Source of the DNA: Novipirellula galeiformis | GTDB lineage: Bacteria > Planctomycetota > Planctomycetia > Pirellulales > Pirellulaceae | Direction of reading: 5' to 3' | NCBI RefSeq assembly: GCF_007860095.1 | Contig: NZ_SJPT01000008.1 | Location: 313,706-377,705, forward strand | DNA: 64,000 nucleotides | Part shown: piece by piece, positions 1 to 8,908 of the stretch | How positions within the stretch are numbered: position 1 is the first letter of the stretch | Layout: each line of letters begins with the position of its first letter | Notes under the pieces: generated by a model | Database searches by the model: none | What the model was told of the DNA's origin: nothing | Seen by the model: only the letters and a program-made list of their open reading frames with translations | Program-made: the position numbers and the translations under genes

Positions 1-588
1 GGATGTTCCATCGAGACAGTCACGAAATCCCGCCCACGAATCAGTCCAAACCATTCCGTCGGTCCGGTAACGATCGTCATAGTGCGTGTGAGTGCCGCTA
101 CCGTAGCTGAACATATAGCTCAAGCCACCACACGTTCCGGTGCTTCCGTCGGCGAACACCGTGGCAAAGTTCGGGTCTCCGGCGTCGCTAGGACAGAGAA
201 AGGTTGGCACGACGGTTGTGATGGCGTCGCGTTGCTCGGGATTAAAACGAGCCATCCAGGCAGGACCCACGAGCAGAGGTTCTGCAAAATTAATCAGCTC
301 GCTCAGTCCGGCCTGTTCGACGTACGGCAGCACGCGGGCCTGCGCTGAAAAACTGCTCGAACCGGTCATTCCGGGAATGACTTTGAAGGTGCTTTCGTAG
401 TTGTGAACTGCCAGCGCGATCTGCTTGATGTTGTTGCTGCAAGACATTCTTCGGGCGGCTTCGCGAGCGGCTTGGACGGCGGGCAGCAACAAGCCCACCA
501 GAACGCCGATGATCGCAATGACGACAAGCAGTTCGATGAGGGTAAAGGCCTCGCGGTGCTGGCCGCGATTTGGAGGTGGATGTTTCAT
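1..588 (-). CDS. DUF1559 prepilin-like protein, partial at window edge
   Basis: The reading frame opens at an ATG at 588 and runs off the left edge without a stop, giving 196 codons. The N-terminus has the class III prepilin pattern: a short basic leader, then [20 protein letters not shown] and [17 protein letters not shown], which is the DUF1559 hallmark. A later [11 protein letters not shown] segment matches the conserved 'FLCPSDP' block of the family. The residue before the predicted cleavage site is Ala (EA|F) and not the Gly seen in the paralogues at 23-45 kb. These proteins are thought to be exported through a pseudopilin-like pathway; their function is not established. It belongs to a different subfamily from the array further right. 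Confidence 0.9.
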   Translation of the reverse strand, partial: MKHPPPNRGQHREAFTLIELLVVIAIIGVLVGLLLPAVQAAREAARRMSCSNNIKQIALAVHNYESTFKVIPGMTGSSSFSAQARVLPYVEQAGLSELINFAEPLLVGPAWMARFNPEQRDAITTVVPTFLCPSDAGDPNFATVFADGSTGTCGGLSYMFSYGSGTHTHYDDRYRTDGMVWTDSWAGFRDCLDGTS

Positions 589-871
589 CTCGACTATATT
601 TTTTTGCAAAGGATTGGTTTGGTTAAAGGTTGCGTGCAGTCGGCGCGCAATTTCAGCATGCGTCTCGCCGGGGCAAACAAAGCAGCTTGACGCTGCATCG
701 AGCCGACGCGCGACGGTTGATTGAACAAGTGGCCAACAAGGTTTCACGCTAGGTGGCAACGCAATCTCGGATTGGCGGCACAAAGACCGCTAGGGAGATG
801 CGCAGCGCACACCGTGGCGTGTGTTAGCTGGACCTAATGCAAGGGCAAAAGAAGTTCGCAAGCCAAATGGC

Positions 872-1342
872 TCACGCGAAGATGGGAGGGCCGCGAGGGG
901 CGGCGACAACGAGAAACGCCGAAGCGGGGATGAAGCTGCAGTGGTTTTCCGCTGGCTCGATGTAAACGTCGCTGAGAACAGCAGCTTCGAGCTCCCATGT
1001 GAAGCCACAGGGAGTGCTCAGTGATTGACAAATCGGGCAGCGGTCGTGGTCGTGATGCTCAAGTGGCTGCGGGGCCGAAGAATCCGTCTCCGCAACCGGT
1101 TCGTCATCGTGATGATGGCAACCGTGCGAGCAGCTAACGCGGGTGGATCCTGGTTCGCTGCTGGGGGGTAAACTCACGCACTGGAGTTTGTCTTCCTCTG
1201 CCGCTCCACCGACGCAAGTTAAATCACCATGGCACGATACGTCACCATGGCACGTCGAAACATGCAGCCATGCAGGGGCATGTCCCAGAGCGACAACGCT
1301 GCACAAAACAGCGGCAACATACGGTCGGATTAGCGAAAGCAC
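872..1342 (-). CDS. Small Cys/His-rich exported protein, DUF2946-like
   Basis: A 156-aa frame starting at GTG. It has an N-terminal hydrophobic segment (about residues 5-25), a middle rich in Cys and His (CSHGCHHHDDE, HHDHDRCPICQSL) and a C-terminal hydrophobic stretch ending with the RGPP motif. The CPxCxxL motif plus terminal RGPP resembles DUF2946-type proteins, which are often found near metal-handling genes. Metal binding is inferred from the residues only; no metal transporter is adjacent. The codons before GTG contain no better start. The function is unknown. Confidence 0.6.
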   Translation of the reverse strand: MLSLIRPYVAAVLCSVVALGHAPAWLHVSTCHGDVSCHGDLTCVGGAAEEDKLQCVSLPPSSEPGSTRVSCSHGCHHHDDEPVAETDSSAPQPLEHHDHDRCPICQSLSTPCGFTWELEAAVLSDVYIEPAENHCSFIPASAFLVVAAPRGPPIFA

Positions 1343-1703
1343 GGCGGCATTCGTGGCGAGAGTTCAGGAAGAAAAAAGTGGTCCGACCAAGGACAGTTTC
1401 GTTACGTTAGTGCGAGGCATTCGGTTCGTCAAGTCAACCAAATTGTCGGGCAGCGATCAAAGTCATGGTTCAAATCATCGGTTCACGCACGATCGTGCAA
1501 TTGCACAAAAGACAGATGCCTCTTGTTTGTCCCTGATGGCTGCTGCGCTGCGCTGATGCCGCCAGGCTTGTTGAACGCCACAGGGAGATAGCATCGAACT
1601 CGCTTTAGAGCGTGCGATTGAAATCGGCGAGCAAATCTCATCGTGAGCTTGATCGTTAAATTGGAGCGAAAGAGTTGCGGAGATTAAAGTTGCGAGGGTT
1701 TCA

Positions 1704-1871
1704 GTGGCATGGGTCGCCGGAGCGGTTTTGATAGTCGGTTGCGGCGAACCGCGTCCCGAGGGCATGCCAGAACGGTGTCGAGCAATCGTGACGGTAACGC
1801 AATACGGCAACGCGTTTTCCGCTGCGACGGTAACCTTGTATTCGGATGATGCGTCGCAGCGGCGTGTTTAG
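1704..1871 (+). pseudogene. Truncated transthyretin-like lipoprotein remnant
   Basis: From a GTG at 1704 the frame reads VAWVAGAVLIVGCGEPRPEGMP, then IVTVTQYGN and ATVTLYSDDAS, and stops at 1871. The lipobox (VGC) followed by GEPRPEGMP and a beta-sandwich start (xVTVTQxGxxxxxATVxL) is typical of the small planctomycete lipoproteins that accompany DUF1559 genes. Only about 55 of an expected 120-150 residues remain, and nothing recognisable follows the stop. The start is also too close to the lipobox for a normal signal peptide. I read it as a decayed copy. The rest of 1343-1990 shows no convincing gene; a 111-aa minus-strand frame there (1475-1810) has no family features. Confidence 0.5.
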
Positions 1872-1990
1872 GTGCGTGTTTAGGTGCGTGTGATGGCGGG
1901 AGGTGCCGGGCAAGTGGGCGTTGGGCAAGTCGGCGTTGCCGTAGCAGCGTGGTTTCTCGATGCGCCGTTCACACGCCCGCCACCGCTGGC

Positions 1991-3925
1991 TCAAGATTTG
2001 GAGGGGCGGGTCATTATCACAAACGCGGTAACGATCCCCACCGCCACCACCAACGTTGTTGTGGTGAGGATGGTTCCGGAGAGTTCGAGGTCCATTGCGG
2101 CGATCCCGAATGCGGCCAGACCGGCGAGTCCGACTGCGGTCAGCGCTTCGCCAGCGATCACGCCCGAGGAGAACAGGATGCCTCGATGCAAGACGCCGTC
2201 ATGCTCGTCGCGCGCGGTGTCACGCGTGCAGAAATAGGCAATGATGCCGCCGATTAGAATCGGGGTGGCCAATCCGAACGGCAAGTACATGCCGACTGCG
2301 ATCGGCATCAGGTGGGCGCGGTGGCGGGTTCGCCGCTTGAGGACTTCGTCGATGATCAAGACCACCACGCCAATCACAGCTCCGATGCCGATTAAATCCC
2401 ACGGTAACTCGCCTTCGCCGGCAAAGCCTCTCGCTAAGCTGGCAAACAAACTCGCTTGCGGTGCCGATAACTTTTCGCCGCCAATCCCGCCCGGCGTGTT
2501 GTTATGCAATAGCGTCAGCACGGGCGCCATCACAAAGGATGCGACGCCAACACCGGCAATCTGCATGATTTGTTGCCGAAACGGCGACGCGCCGACGATC
2601 GAACCCGTTTTCAAGTCGTTGCAAACATCGCCGCTAGTACAGGCGACACAGCACACGACCGCGGCGATCCCCAGCGTAGCCACCATCCCTTGGGTGCCCG
2701 AATAGCTGAACAACCATAGCAAACCACCCGCGGCCAATACGGCGGTGATCGTCATGCCCGAAACCGGGCTGTTGGAATTGCCGACCAACCCGACGATGTA
2801 GCTGGCCACGGCGCTGAAGAAGAAGCCCATCGCCAACATGATTGCCGTCGAGAGTGCGGTGACACCCACATCCGCGGTGAAACGATAATTCAAAATCGCC
2901 AGCATCACGGTGCACACCACGCCTAGCGTCAGGATCAACCAGGAAGGGATGTCTCGCTCGGAGTTCTGGTGTTGTACGGCGTTGTTACGGATTCCTTGTG
3001 ACAATTCTCGAACCGCGGCTAACAGCCCCGCACGTACGGCAAACAAGGATCCCATTCCACCGACGACCATGGCACCGACACCGATGTAGCGGATTTCGCT
3101 GCTCCAGATCGCCCAAGCCCCGGCGATGGGATCTTCATACTGGCTTGCGCCTCCGAGCAATGGGATGCCGATCAGCCACCCCAGTGTTCCGCCGATGAAG
3201 ATCAAAATCGCGACGTGCAAACGCACGATGAAGCCGACCGCAACGAGCATGGGTGACAAGTCGCCACCAAAGTAAAAGATTCGCTCACCCGAGGTTTTAG
3301 CAACTTGCAGCGTGTCTTGGACGATGCCCATGAAACCAGCGGCGACCTTGAACACGGCACCAAGAATGCCACCGATGATCAAGCTTTGGGCTGCGTTGTT
3401 TTGGTGCTCGTCGCTTTCACCCGCTTTGAGTACTGCGGCGCAGGCGACACCTTCGGGAAAGGGGAGGTCCTCGTTGTTGACCACAAAGACGCGTCGCATC
3501 GGAATCATAAACAAGATGCCGAGCAGTCCGCCGGTCAGGGCCACCATCGAGACGGTCCAGAAATCAAAGGATTGCCAATAACCGATCAGAATCATCGCGG
3601 GCATCGTAAAGATGATGCCCGCGGCTAACGATTCACCCGCCGAAGCACAGGTTTGGACTTGGTTGGCCTCGAGTACCGTGGATCGACGAAAGAGCAGGCG
3701 AAAGAGCAGCATTGCCATCACCGCCGCAGGGATCGAAGCTGAAACGGTCATGCCCGCCTTCAGTCCGACATAAACGTTCGCTGCCCCCATCACGACCGAC
3801 AGGATCAGCCCCAGCACGATCACACGCAGGGTCAATTCACCACCGCCGAACTTGTCGTTTTCTGCGTTGCCGCCATCGTGCGGCGGAGATGCCAAGTCGG
3901 AATTCGAAGGAGCGGAATCGTTCAT
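1991..3925 (-). CDS. OPT-family oligopeptide/metal-complex transporter
   Basis: A 644-aa polytopic membrane protein. After a hydrophilic N-terminus of about 30 residues come many hydrophobic helices, beginning ELTLRVIVLGLILSVVMGAANVYVGLKAGMTVS, the opening characteristic of the prokaryotic OPT family. The segment NNEDLPFPEGVACAAVLKAGE matches the conserved 'LPFPEG' block. Members move oligopeptides or metal chelates across the inner membrane; the substrate cannot be read from sequence. The ATG at 3925 is preferred over the in-frame TTG one codon upstream. Both flanks are divergent or unrelated, so it appears monocistronic. Confidence 0.9.
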   Translation of the reverse strand: MNDSAPSNSDLASPPHDGGNAENDKFGGGELTLRVIVLGLILSVVMGAANVYVGLKAGMTVSASIPAAVMAMLLFRLLFRRSTVLEANQVQTCASAGESLAAGIIFTMPAMILIGYWQSFDFWTVSMVALTGGLLGILFMIPMRRVFVVNNEDLPFPEGVACAAVLKAGESDEHQNNAAQSLIIGGILGAVFKVAAGFMGIVQDTLQVAKTSGERIFYFGGDLSPMLVAVGFIVRLHVAILIFIGGTLGWLIGIPLLGGASQYEDPIAGAWAIWSSEIRYIGVGAMVVGGMGSLFAVRAGLLAAVRELSQGIRNNAVQHQNSERDIPSWLILTLGVVCTVMLAILNYRFTADVGVTALSTAIMLAMGFFFSAVASYIVGLVGNSNSPVSGMTITAVLAAGGLLWLFSYSGTQGMVATLGIAAVVCCVACTSGDVCNDLKTGSIVGASPFRQQIMQIAGVGVASFVMAPVLTLLHNNTPGGIGGEKLSAPQASLFASLARGFAGEGELPWDLIGIGAVIGVVVLIIDEVLKRRTRHRAHLMPIAVGMYLPFGLATPILIGGIIAYFCTRDTARDEHDGVLHRGILFSSGVIAGEALTAVGLAGLAAFGIAAMDLELSGTILTTTTLVVAVGIVTAFVIMTRPSKS

Positions 3926-4513
3926 CAATTTAATGTTCCTTTGGGAAGCCCGCGAGAGAGGCTGTGGTTTGCCCCGTGGCTTAGGGGCGGGCTCTGCTTG
4001 TCGCAGGCCGACTCCTCGAGCAGCCCTTTCGTGTTGTCTCGTCGCTAGAGAGATCGCAGGTTAACAAAAAGTAGGGGCGGCAACGATCACCCGCAGGCGT
4101 TTGGCGGGCATGAATTGAGTTTTACTGCTCGGTTGACGCAGGACGCAGGTTTTGAATTCGTTACCGTGATATTTCCTCGCGGACGCAGCGGGTTATGAAA
4201 AGCACCCCGGCGTCCCCACGCAGGAAACCGCTGAAATCGGTGTCGCGGAGAGCCATTCTGGATCTCCGCGTGGGAATAAAACGATAGCGGAACCTCGTTT
4301 TTCAATCGCTCGGTGCCCACGTCGCGGACCGAAGCAATTAAGATGGGGCACATCGACCTTATCCGCCATTCCACGTGTTACCTGCTATCCTTCGAGGTTG
4401 CCCGCGATGCATGAAACGGGTGCATCGGATGAATCGCGGCGGTTTGCGAAATTTTGGGGGGCGGCCGTATCGTGACGCGCCGAAGATGATCGTTTGAAGG
4501 GCATCGATGGAAT
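3926..4513. other. Intergenic region between OPT gene and sulfatase
   Basis: The 588-bp stretch separates two divergently transcribed genes and should hold both promoters. Two short minus-strand frames (4087-4374 and 4378-4665) lack family features and were not called. Around 4168-4200 there is a half-copy of the intergenic repeat seen complete at 7483-7544 (CTCGCGGACGCAGCGGGTTAT). I see nothing else here. Confidence 0.5.
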
Positions 4514-6088
4514 ATGATGAAGCACTTACTCACTCTATTGCTCTTGTGCGTTACGGTTTTCTTTTCGTCTGGGGTTTCTGTAGCCCAGTCGGAAGTCCCG
4601 TCGGCTGGCGATTCGCGTCCGAACGTGATGGTGTTTCTGGTCGATGACATGGGGATCATGGACACGTCGGTTCCGTTTTTGACGGACGCCGATGGGAAAC
4701 TCAGACGCTATCCATTGAATGATTTCTACCGCACTCCCGCGATGGAGCGGTTGGCCAAGCAAGGGATTCGGTTCAACCAGTTTTGTGCCATGAGTGTTTG
4801 TTCGCCCACGCGAAATTCGATCATGACGGGGCAAAACGCGGCTCGGCATCGCGCGACCAATTGGATCAATCCGCAGCGCAATAATGCCGGCCCGCACGGC
4901 GCACCCGATTGGAACTGGGCAGGGTTGACAAAGGCGGATCTGACGCTGCCCGGCGTCCTCCACGCCAGTGGTTACCAGACGATCCATGTGGGCAAGGGCC
5001 ACTTTGGTCCTGAGCAACATGAGGGCGCTGAGCCATTGAATGTGGGCTTTGACGTCAATATCGCTGGAGCCGCGTTTGGTGCTCCGGGAAGTTACTTTGG
5101 CGAACAGAACTATGGGCTCGGAACCAAGCGTGCCCATCATGCCGTTCCGCACTTGGAAAAATACCATGGCACTAAAACGTTTCTCAGCGAAGCGTTGACC
5201 CTCGAGGCCAAGAAACAGGTGACTGAAACGGTCGAGCGTGGGGAGCCGTTTTATCTTTACTTTTCTCATTATGCCGTTCATGCACCCTTCGAGTCGGATC
5301 CGCGTTTCGCGGCACATTACAAGGACTCGGGAAAACCAGCGAACGCACAGGCGTTTGCCACTTTGATCGAAGGCATGGACAAGTCGCTCGGCGATATGCT
5401 GGATCATTTCGATGAACTCGGCATCGCAGAGAACACGCTGGTCTTTTTCCTCGGCGACAACGGAACCGACGCGCCCCTGGGCCATCAGCACAAAGTCGCA
5501 TGTGCGGCACCGCTGCGTGGGAAAAAAGGGGCGCATTACGAAGGCGGCATGCGAGTTCCCTTCATCGCCGCCTGGGCCAAGCCTGATCCGAACAACGCAT
5601 TTCAACATCAGGTGCCGATTCCTGCTGGTGCGATTCAAAGTCAGATAGCGGCGGTACAGGACCTGTTTCCCACGATCGTTGAGGTTACTCAAGCGAGGGT
5701 GCCCAAGGATCATGTCGTCGATGGTCTCCGTTTGCAAACGCTGCTGAGCGGAAAGCGTGATCCCGGTCGCCCGCAAACGTTCTTGATGCACTACCCGCAT
5801 GGCCCGCATCGGAGCAACTATTTCACGACTTGGCGCGATGGCGATTGGAAGGTGATCTACCACACCTTGCCTGAGGAACCGACCACGGGCGGGCACATTC
5901 AATTTGCCGGCGGGCATTACGAATTGTTTAACCTTGCCAACGATCCATTTGAATCGACCAACCTTGCCGTGACCAATCCGCTACAGTTAGTGCGGATGAT
6001 GGACGGATTGATCGCGGCACTCGAAAAGCACGATGCACTTTACCCTGTCGACGAGTCGGGAAAGGAGCTGCGTCCCCGATTGCCGTAA
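4514..6088 (+). CDS. Secreted sulfatase, Cys-type
   Basis: A 524-aa protein with a signal peptide (MMKHLLTLLLLCVTVFFSSG, cut near AQ25). It carries the N-terminal metal-site motif FLVDDMG (residues 41-47) and the sulfatase signature CSPTR at 96-100, whose Cys96 would be converted to formylglycine. Further family features are HVGKGHFG, a DNG segment (LGDNGTDAP) and GGMRVPFIAAW. Length and order fit the arylsulfatase family. It would hydrolyse sulfate esters in the periplasm or outside the cell; the substrate is unknown. ATG codons at 4514 and 4517 are both possible starts. It leads a run of four secreted proteins on the same strand. Confidence 0.95.
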   Translation: MMKHLLTLLLLCVTVFFSSGVSVAQSEVPSAGDSRPNVMVFLVDDMGIMDTSVPFLTDADGKLRRYPLNDFYRTPAMERLAKQGIRFNQFCAMSVCSPTRNSIMTGQNAARHRATNWINPQRNNAGPHGAPDWNWAGLTKADLTLPGVLHASGYQTIHVGKGHFGPEQHEGAEPLNVGFDVNIAGAAFGAPGSYFGEQNYGLGTKRAHHAVPHLEKYHGTKTFLSEALTLEAKKQVTETVERGEPFYLYFSHYAVHAPFESDPRFAAHYKDSGKPANAQAFATLIEGMDKSLGDMLDHFDELGIAENTLVFFLGDNGTDAPLGHQHKVACAAPLRGKKGAHYEGGMRVPFIAAWAKPDPNNAFQHQVPIPAGAIQSQIAAVQDLFPTIVEVTQARVPKDHVVDGLRLQTLLSGKRDPGRPQTFLMHYPHGPHRSNYFTTWRDGDWKVIYHTLPEEPTTGGHIQFAGGHYELFNLANDPFESTNLAVTNPLQLVRMMDGLIAALEKHDALYPVDESGKELRPRLP

Positions 6089-6258
6089 ACAATCCGCGCT
6101 CGGAAATGGAGTGAACGCGGCCACGCGTGTCCCCTGGCGAATGATGATTTGCCATGATTCTTGGACTCGTGGCCCCGTTCACTTCCAGAGTGTTGTATGT
6201 AAAACCGAGAGTCTGTCATTCCCACCTTTATCATCGTCCAAGTAACTTAGGAAACGAG

Positions 6259-7392
6259 ATGCGTCGTTTGGTCCTTTCCCTCTTCAGTCTGCTATTTATC
6301 TCTATGACGTGCACTGCTAGCGAACCGATAATTTTTGTCTCCGCGTTCAAGCCGGGCGACGAAGGCGCTATTCATGCCTTTCGGTTTGATACTCAAACGG
6401 GCACATTAAAGCCGTTAAATCAAACCACCGGCATTGGGCATCCGTTCTTCATGGCGCTCTCGCCCAATGGGCGATTCTTGTATGCGATTGATGCCGAGCA
6501 TTTCGGTGGCGAGGAGGATGAATTCATCGCGGCGTACGCCATCGCAGGCGAGACAGGAAAGCTAACGCGGTTGAACCGACAATCGACGCGTGGAACGGCG
6601 TCGTGCTATCTCGACGTGGACGCCAGCGGGAAATCGGTGGTGGTCGCGAACTATACGTCCGGCAACGTTGCTGCATTGCCGGTACGCGAGGATGGATCGC
6701 TCGAGGAAGCTGCCTCGTTTATCCAACACGAAGGATCTAGTGTCGATCCTAAGCGTCAAAAGGGACCGAACGCACACAGTATCGTGATCAGTCCCGATAA
6801 CCGCTTTGCATTGGCGGCCGATTTGGGGATCGACAAGGTGTTGATTTATCGACTCGATGCGGACAACGGCAAACTGGTCGCAAGCGACGTGCAACCGTTC
6901 GCGAAATTGCCACCTGGCTCGGGACCTCGCCACTTGACCTTCGATCCGAGCGGTCAACGGGTGTATGTCATTAACGAGTTGACGAACACGGTGACCTACT
7001 TCACCTATGGCACGGAATCGGGCACGTTAACGCCTCAGCAAACGATTTCCACGTTGCCCGAGGGTTTCTCCGGTACGAGCAATTGCGCAGACTTGAAAAT
7101 CACGCCGGATGGCCAGTTCTTGTACGGCACCAATCGTGGGCACGACAGTATCGCGATCTATCGCATCGGTTCGGATGGCCGGTTGAGTCTGGTCGGTATT
7201 GAACCCAGCTTGGGTGGCGGCCCACAGAATTTGTTGATCACTCCCGACGGTCGCTGGTTAATTTGTGCGAACATGGTCGGGAACAACGTGAGGGTGTTTC
7301 GAATCGATTCAAAGACCGGTGGGTTGACCGCTAGCGGAGATCCGATTTCGGTCTCCATGCCAGCCTGTGTGCGTTGGTTGTCGTCAAATTAA
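6259..7392 (+). CDS. Lactonase-family (YbhE-type) seven-bladed beta-propeller, exported
   Basis: The frame is open from 6154, but the ATG at 6259 gives a clean signal peptide (MRRLVLSLFSLLFISMTCTA) and is preceded by AGGAAACGAG; the product is 377 aa. The repeated pattern 'LSPNGRFLYAID', 'ISPDNRFALAADLGIDKV', 'FDPSGQRVYVINE', 'ITPDGQFLYGTNRGHDSI' and 'ITPDGRWLICANM' is that of the 6-phosphogluconolactonase/lactonase family (PF10282). Exported members are common in planctomycetes and probably act on sugar lactones or are non-enzymatic; 6-phosphogluconate metabolism is unlikely because of the signal peptide. It sits 170 bp after the sulfatase. Confidence 0.88.
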   Translation: MRRLVLSLFSLLFISMTCTASEPIIFVSAFKPGDEGAIHAFRFDTQTGTLKPLNQTTGIGHPFFMALSPNGRFLYAIDAEHFGGEEDEFIAAYAIAGETGKLTRLNRQSTRGTASCYLDVDASGKSVVVANYTSGNVAALPVREDGSLEEAASFIQHEGSSVDPKRQKGPNAHSIVISPDNRFALAADLGIDKVLIYRLDADNGKLVASDVQPFAKLPPGSGPRHLTFDPSGQRVYVINELTNTVTYFTYGTESGTLTPQQTISTLPEGFSGTSNCADLKITPDGQFLYGTNRGHDSIAIYRIGSDGRLSLVGIEPSLGGGPQNLLITPDGRWLICANMVGNNVRVFRIDSKTGGLTASGDPISVSMPACVRWLSSN

Positions 7393-7482
7393 ACAATTCA
7401 ACACGTAATGAAATGTGATCGATAATCACAACCCGACGCGTAAGTTTTGAAGTTGCGTTATTGCCGTTTTCCAGCAAATCAC

Positions 7483-7544
7483 AACCCGAAGCGTGAGCGA
7501 GGGACCGAATCAGAAACGATAGTCCCTCGCTGACGCGTTGGGTT
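7483..7544. repeat. Intergenic hairpin repeat (REP-like)
   Basis: Imperfect inverted repeat with arms AACCCGAAGCGTGAGCGAGG (7483-7502, continuing to 7505) and, on the other side, TCCCTCGCTGACGCGTTGGG (7523-7542); three mismatches over 23 bp. A partial copy of one arm lies just upstream (CACAACCCGACGCG near 7429). It lies between the lactonase-like and the sialidase-like genes and could act as a terminator or as a REP-type element. Confidence 0.7.
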
Positions 7545-7608
7545 ATCTGAACCGTGAATCATACGTTTACCGAATGGCACGTCTGTGCGGGCTTAACGAC
7601 CTTTAAAG

Positions 7609-8904
7609 ATGAGTATCCAAGCAATGAAGTCTAAAACAATCGCAAACTCGCTTTCTTCTTCGACGCGGCGGCAATTTCTCGCCACCGCCACCGCCGTGAC
7701 CGCTGGCGGTTTGGTTCTGCCTAGCAGCGAGTTGCACGCGGCAGCGTCCGACATTCGTTCCACGGATCACTTTTGGTATCGGCTTGCCCCGGAAGGGCCG
7801 TACATCGATTCCCAGCGTGGGAACAAGGCGTTTGGCTTCGGGCTCGGCAAGATTTATCTGTCCGAGGACAATGGAAAAACGTGGCCGCATGAGGCGGTGT
7901 TTCGCAATGCGGATAACATCACGTTCAGTTGCATTCTTAGTAGCGGAAACATCGTCTTTGCCACGCGAACGAAGCTTTATCTGAGCACCGATAATCTGAA
8001 GACACACAAGCAGATCATCGTCAAGGATCTTGATGGCAGCGATTACATTCCGCACACGCCATTGGATCCGAACGCTCCAGGATGGTATTTCCATCCGCTC
8101 GATGGCGAGCACACGTGGGACGTCGACGGGACGGAAATGTTGGTGTGGGGCAATTACTGCAACGTGCTTGGCGGCGCGGTTCCCGTCAACATTTATTACT
8201 CGACCGACCAAGGTGAAACGGTCAAAATTGCTTACGCGTTTGGAAAAAATCCAACGTTCCAACAACCGGGATCCAAGGAACAAGATCGGTTGGGCAACGC
8301 CGACAATCCGGTGGTGGCTCGGCACATTCACTCGGTTGCCTATAACCCGGTTGAGAATGCATTTTACGCCTGCACCGGTGACCACGATCGTGGCGACGTG
8401 CACGAGTGTCATTGGTTGCGTGGCACCTATGACGCGGCAAATGATTCTTGGGATTGGAAGGTTCTTGTCTCGGTCAATTCCAATTCGCGTTTCAAGTCGG
8501 GCGGCATCAACTTCGTTGATGGACGGCTTTATTGGGCCGCTGATGCGAATGGCAACAACGGTACGATGCCTCATGACCGTGGCCTTTTTCACTGTGATCC
8601 CGCCGACATTGCCAATGTGGAAAAGCACACGATGATGTTCAATCCGAAATATGAGTCGGCGAACATGATCATCGAAGACGATGTGATTTTGTCAGCACAT
8701 TACGCGCCGGCTTCGCCTTATAACACCGGGTTCATCGTTTCAACGGACATGGGCAAGTCTTGGGCTCAGTACGACTTGAAGGAATTCGGGAAACGCTCGC
8801 CCACACGTTTTCATAAAAAGAACAGTGACGGATGGTTCCGAGTCGATCTGCGAAAGGTCTGGATCGAGCGTGGCGAAGTGTTATTCATCAAACCTAAACC
8901 GTAA
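7609..8904 (+). CDS. Exported sialidase-like protein with Asp-box motifs
   Basis: A 431-aa protein. Near the N-terminus SSSTRRQFLATATAVTAGGL is a twin-arginine type signal, so export folded through Tat is likely. Asp-box motifs (SxDxGxxW) are visible as SEDNGKTW, YSTDQGET and VSTDMGKSW, which mark a BNR/sialidase-type beta-propeller. The typical sialidase Arg triad cannot be assigned by eye, so catalytic activity is not claimed. A second in-frame ATG at 7624 is an alternative start. The stop is 4 bp before the next gene's start, so the two are probably translated from one message. Confidence 0.75.
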   Translation: MSIQAMKSKTIANSLSSSTRRQFLATATAVTAGGLVLPSSELHAAASDIRSTDHFWYRLAPEGPYIDSQRGNKAFGFGLGKIYLSEDNGKTWPHEAVFRNADNITFSCILSSGNIVFATRTKLYLSTDNLKTHKQIIVKDLDGSDYIPHTPLDPNAPGWYFHPLDGEHTWDVDGTEMLVWGNYCNVLGGAVPVNIYYSTDQGETVKIAYAFGKNPTFQQPGSKEQDRLGNADNPVVARHIHSVAYNPVENAFYACTGDHDRGDVHECHWLRGTYDAANDSWDWKVLVSVNSNSRFKSGGINFVDGRLYWAADANGNNGTMPHDRGLFHCDPADIANVEKHTMMFNPKYESANMIIEDDVILSAHYAPASPYNTGFIVSTDMGKSWAQYDLKEFGKRSPTRFHKKNSDGWFRVDLRKVWIERGEVLFIKPKP

Positions 8905-8908
8905 GTGA

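Noticed and set aside
1475..1810. 111-aa minus-strand frame
   Set aside because: No family features, and it overlaps the lipoprotein remnant on the other strand.
4535..5917. 460-aa open frame antisense to the sulfatase
   Set aside because: No signal, domain or motif; the sulfatase on the other strand has full family support, and high-GC third positions keep the opposite frame open.
7603..8628. 341-aa frame antisense to the sialidase-like gene
   Set aside because: No recognisable family features, and the sense strand has a Tat signal and Asp boxes.
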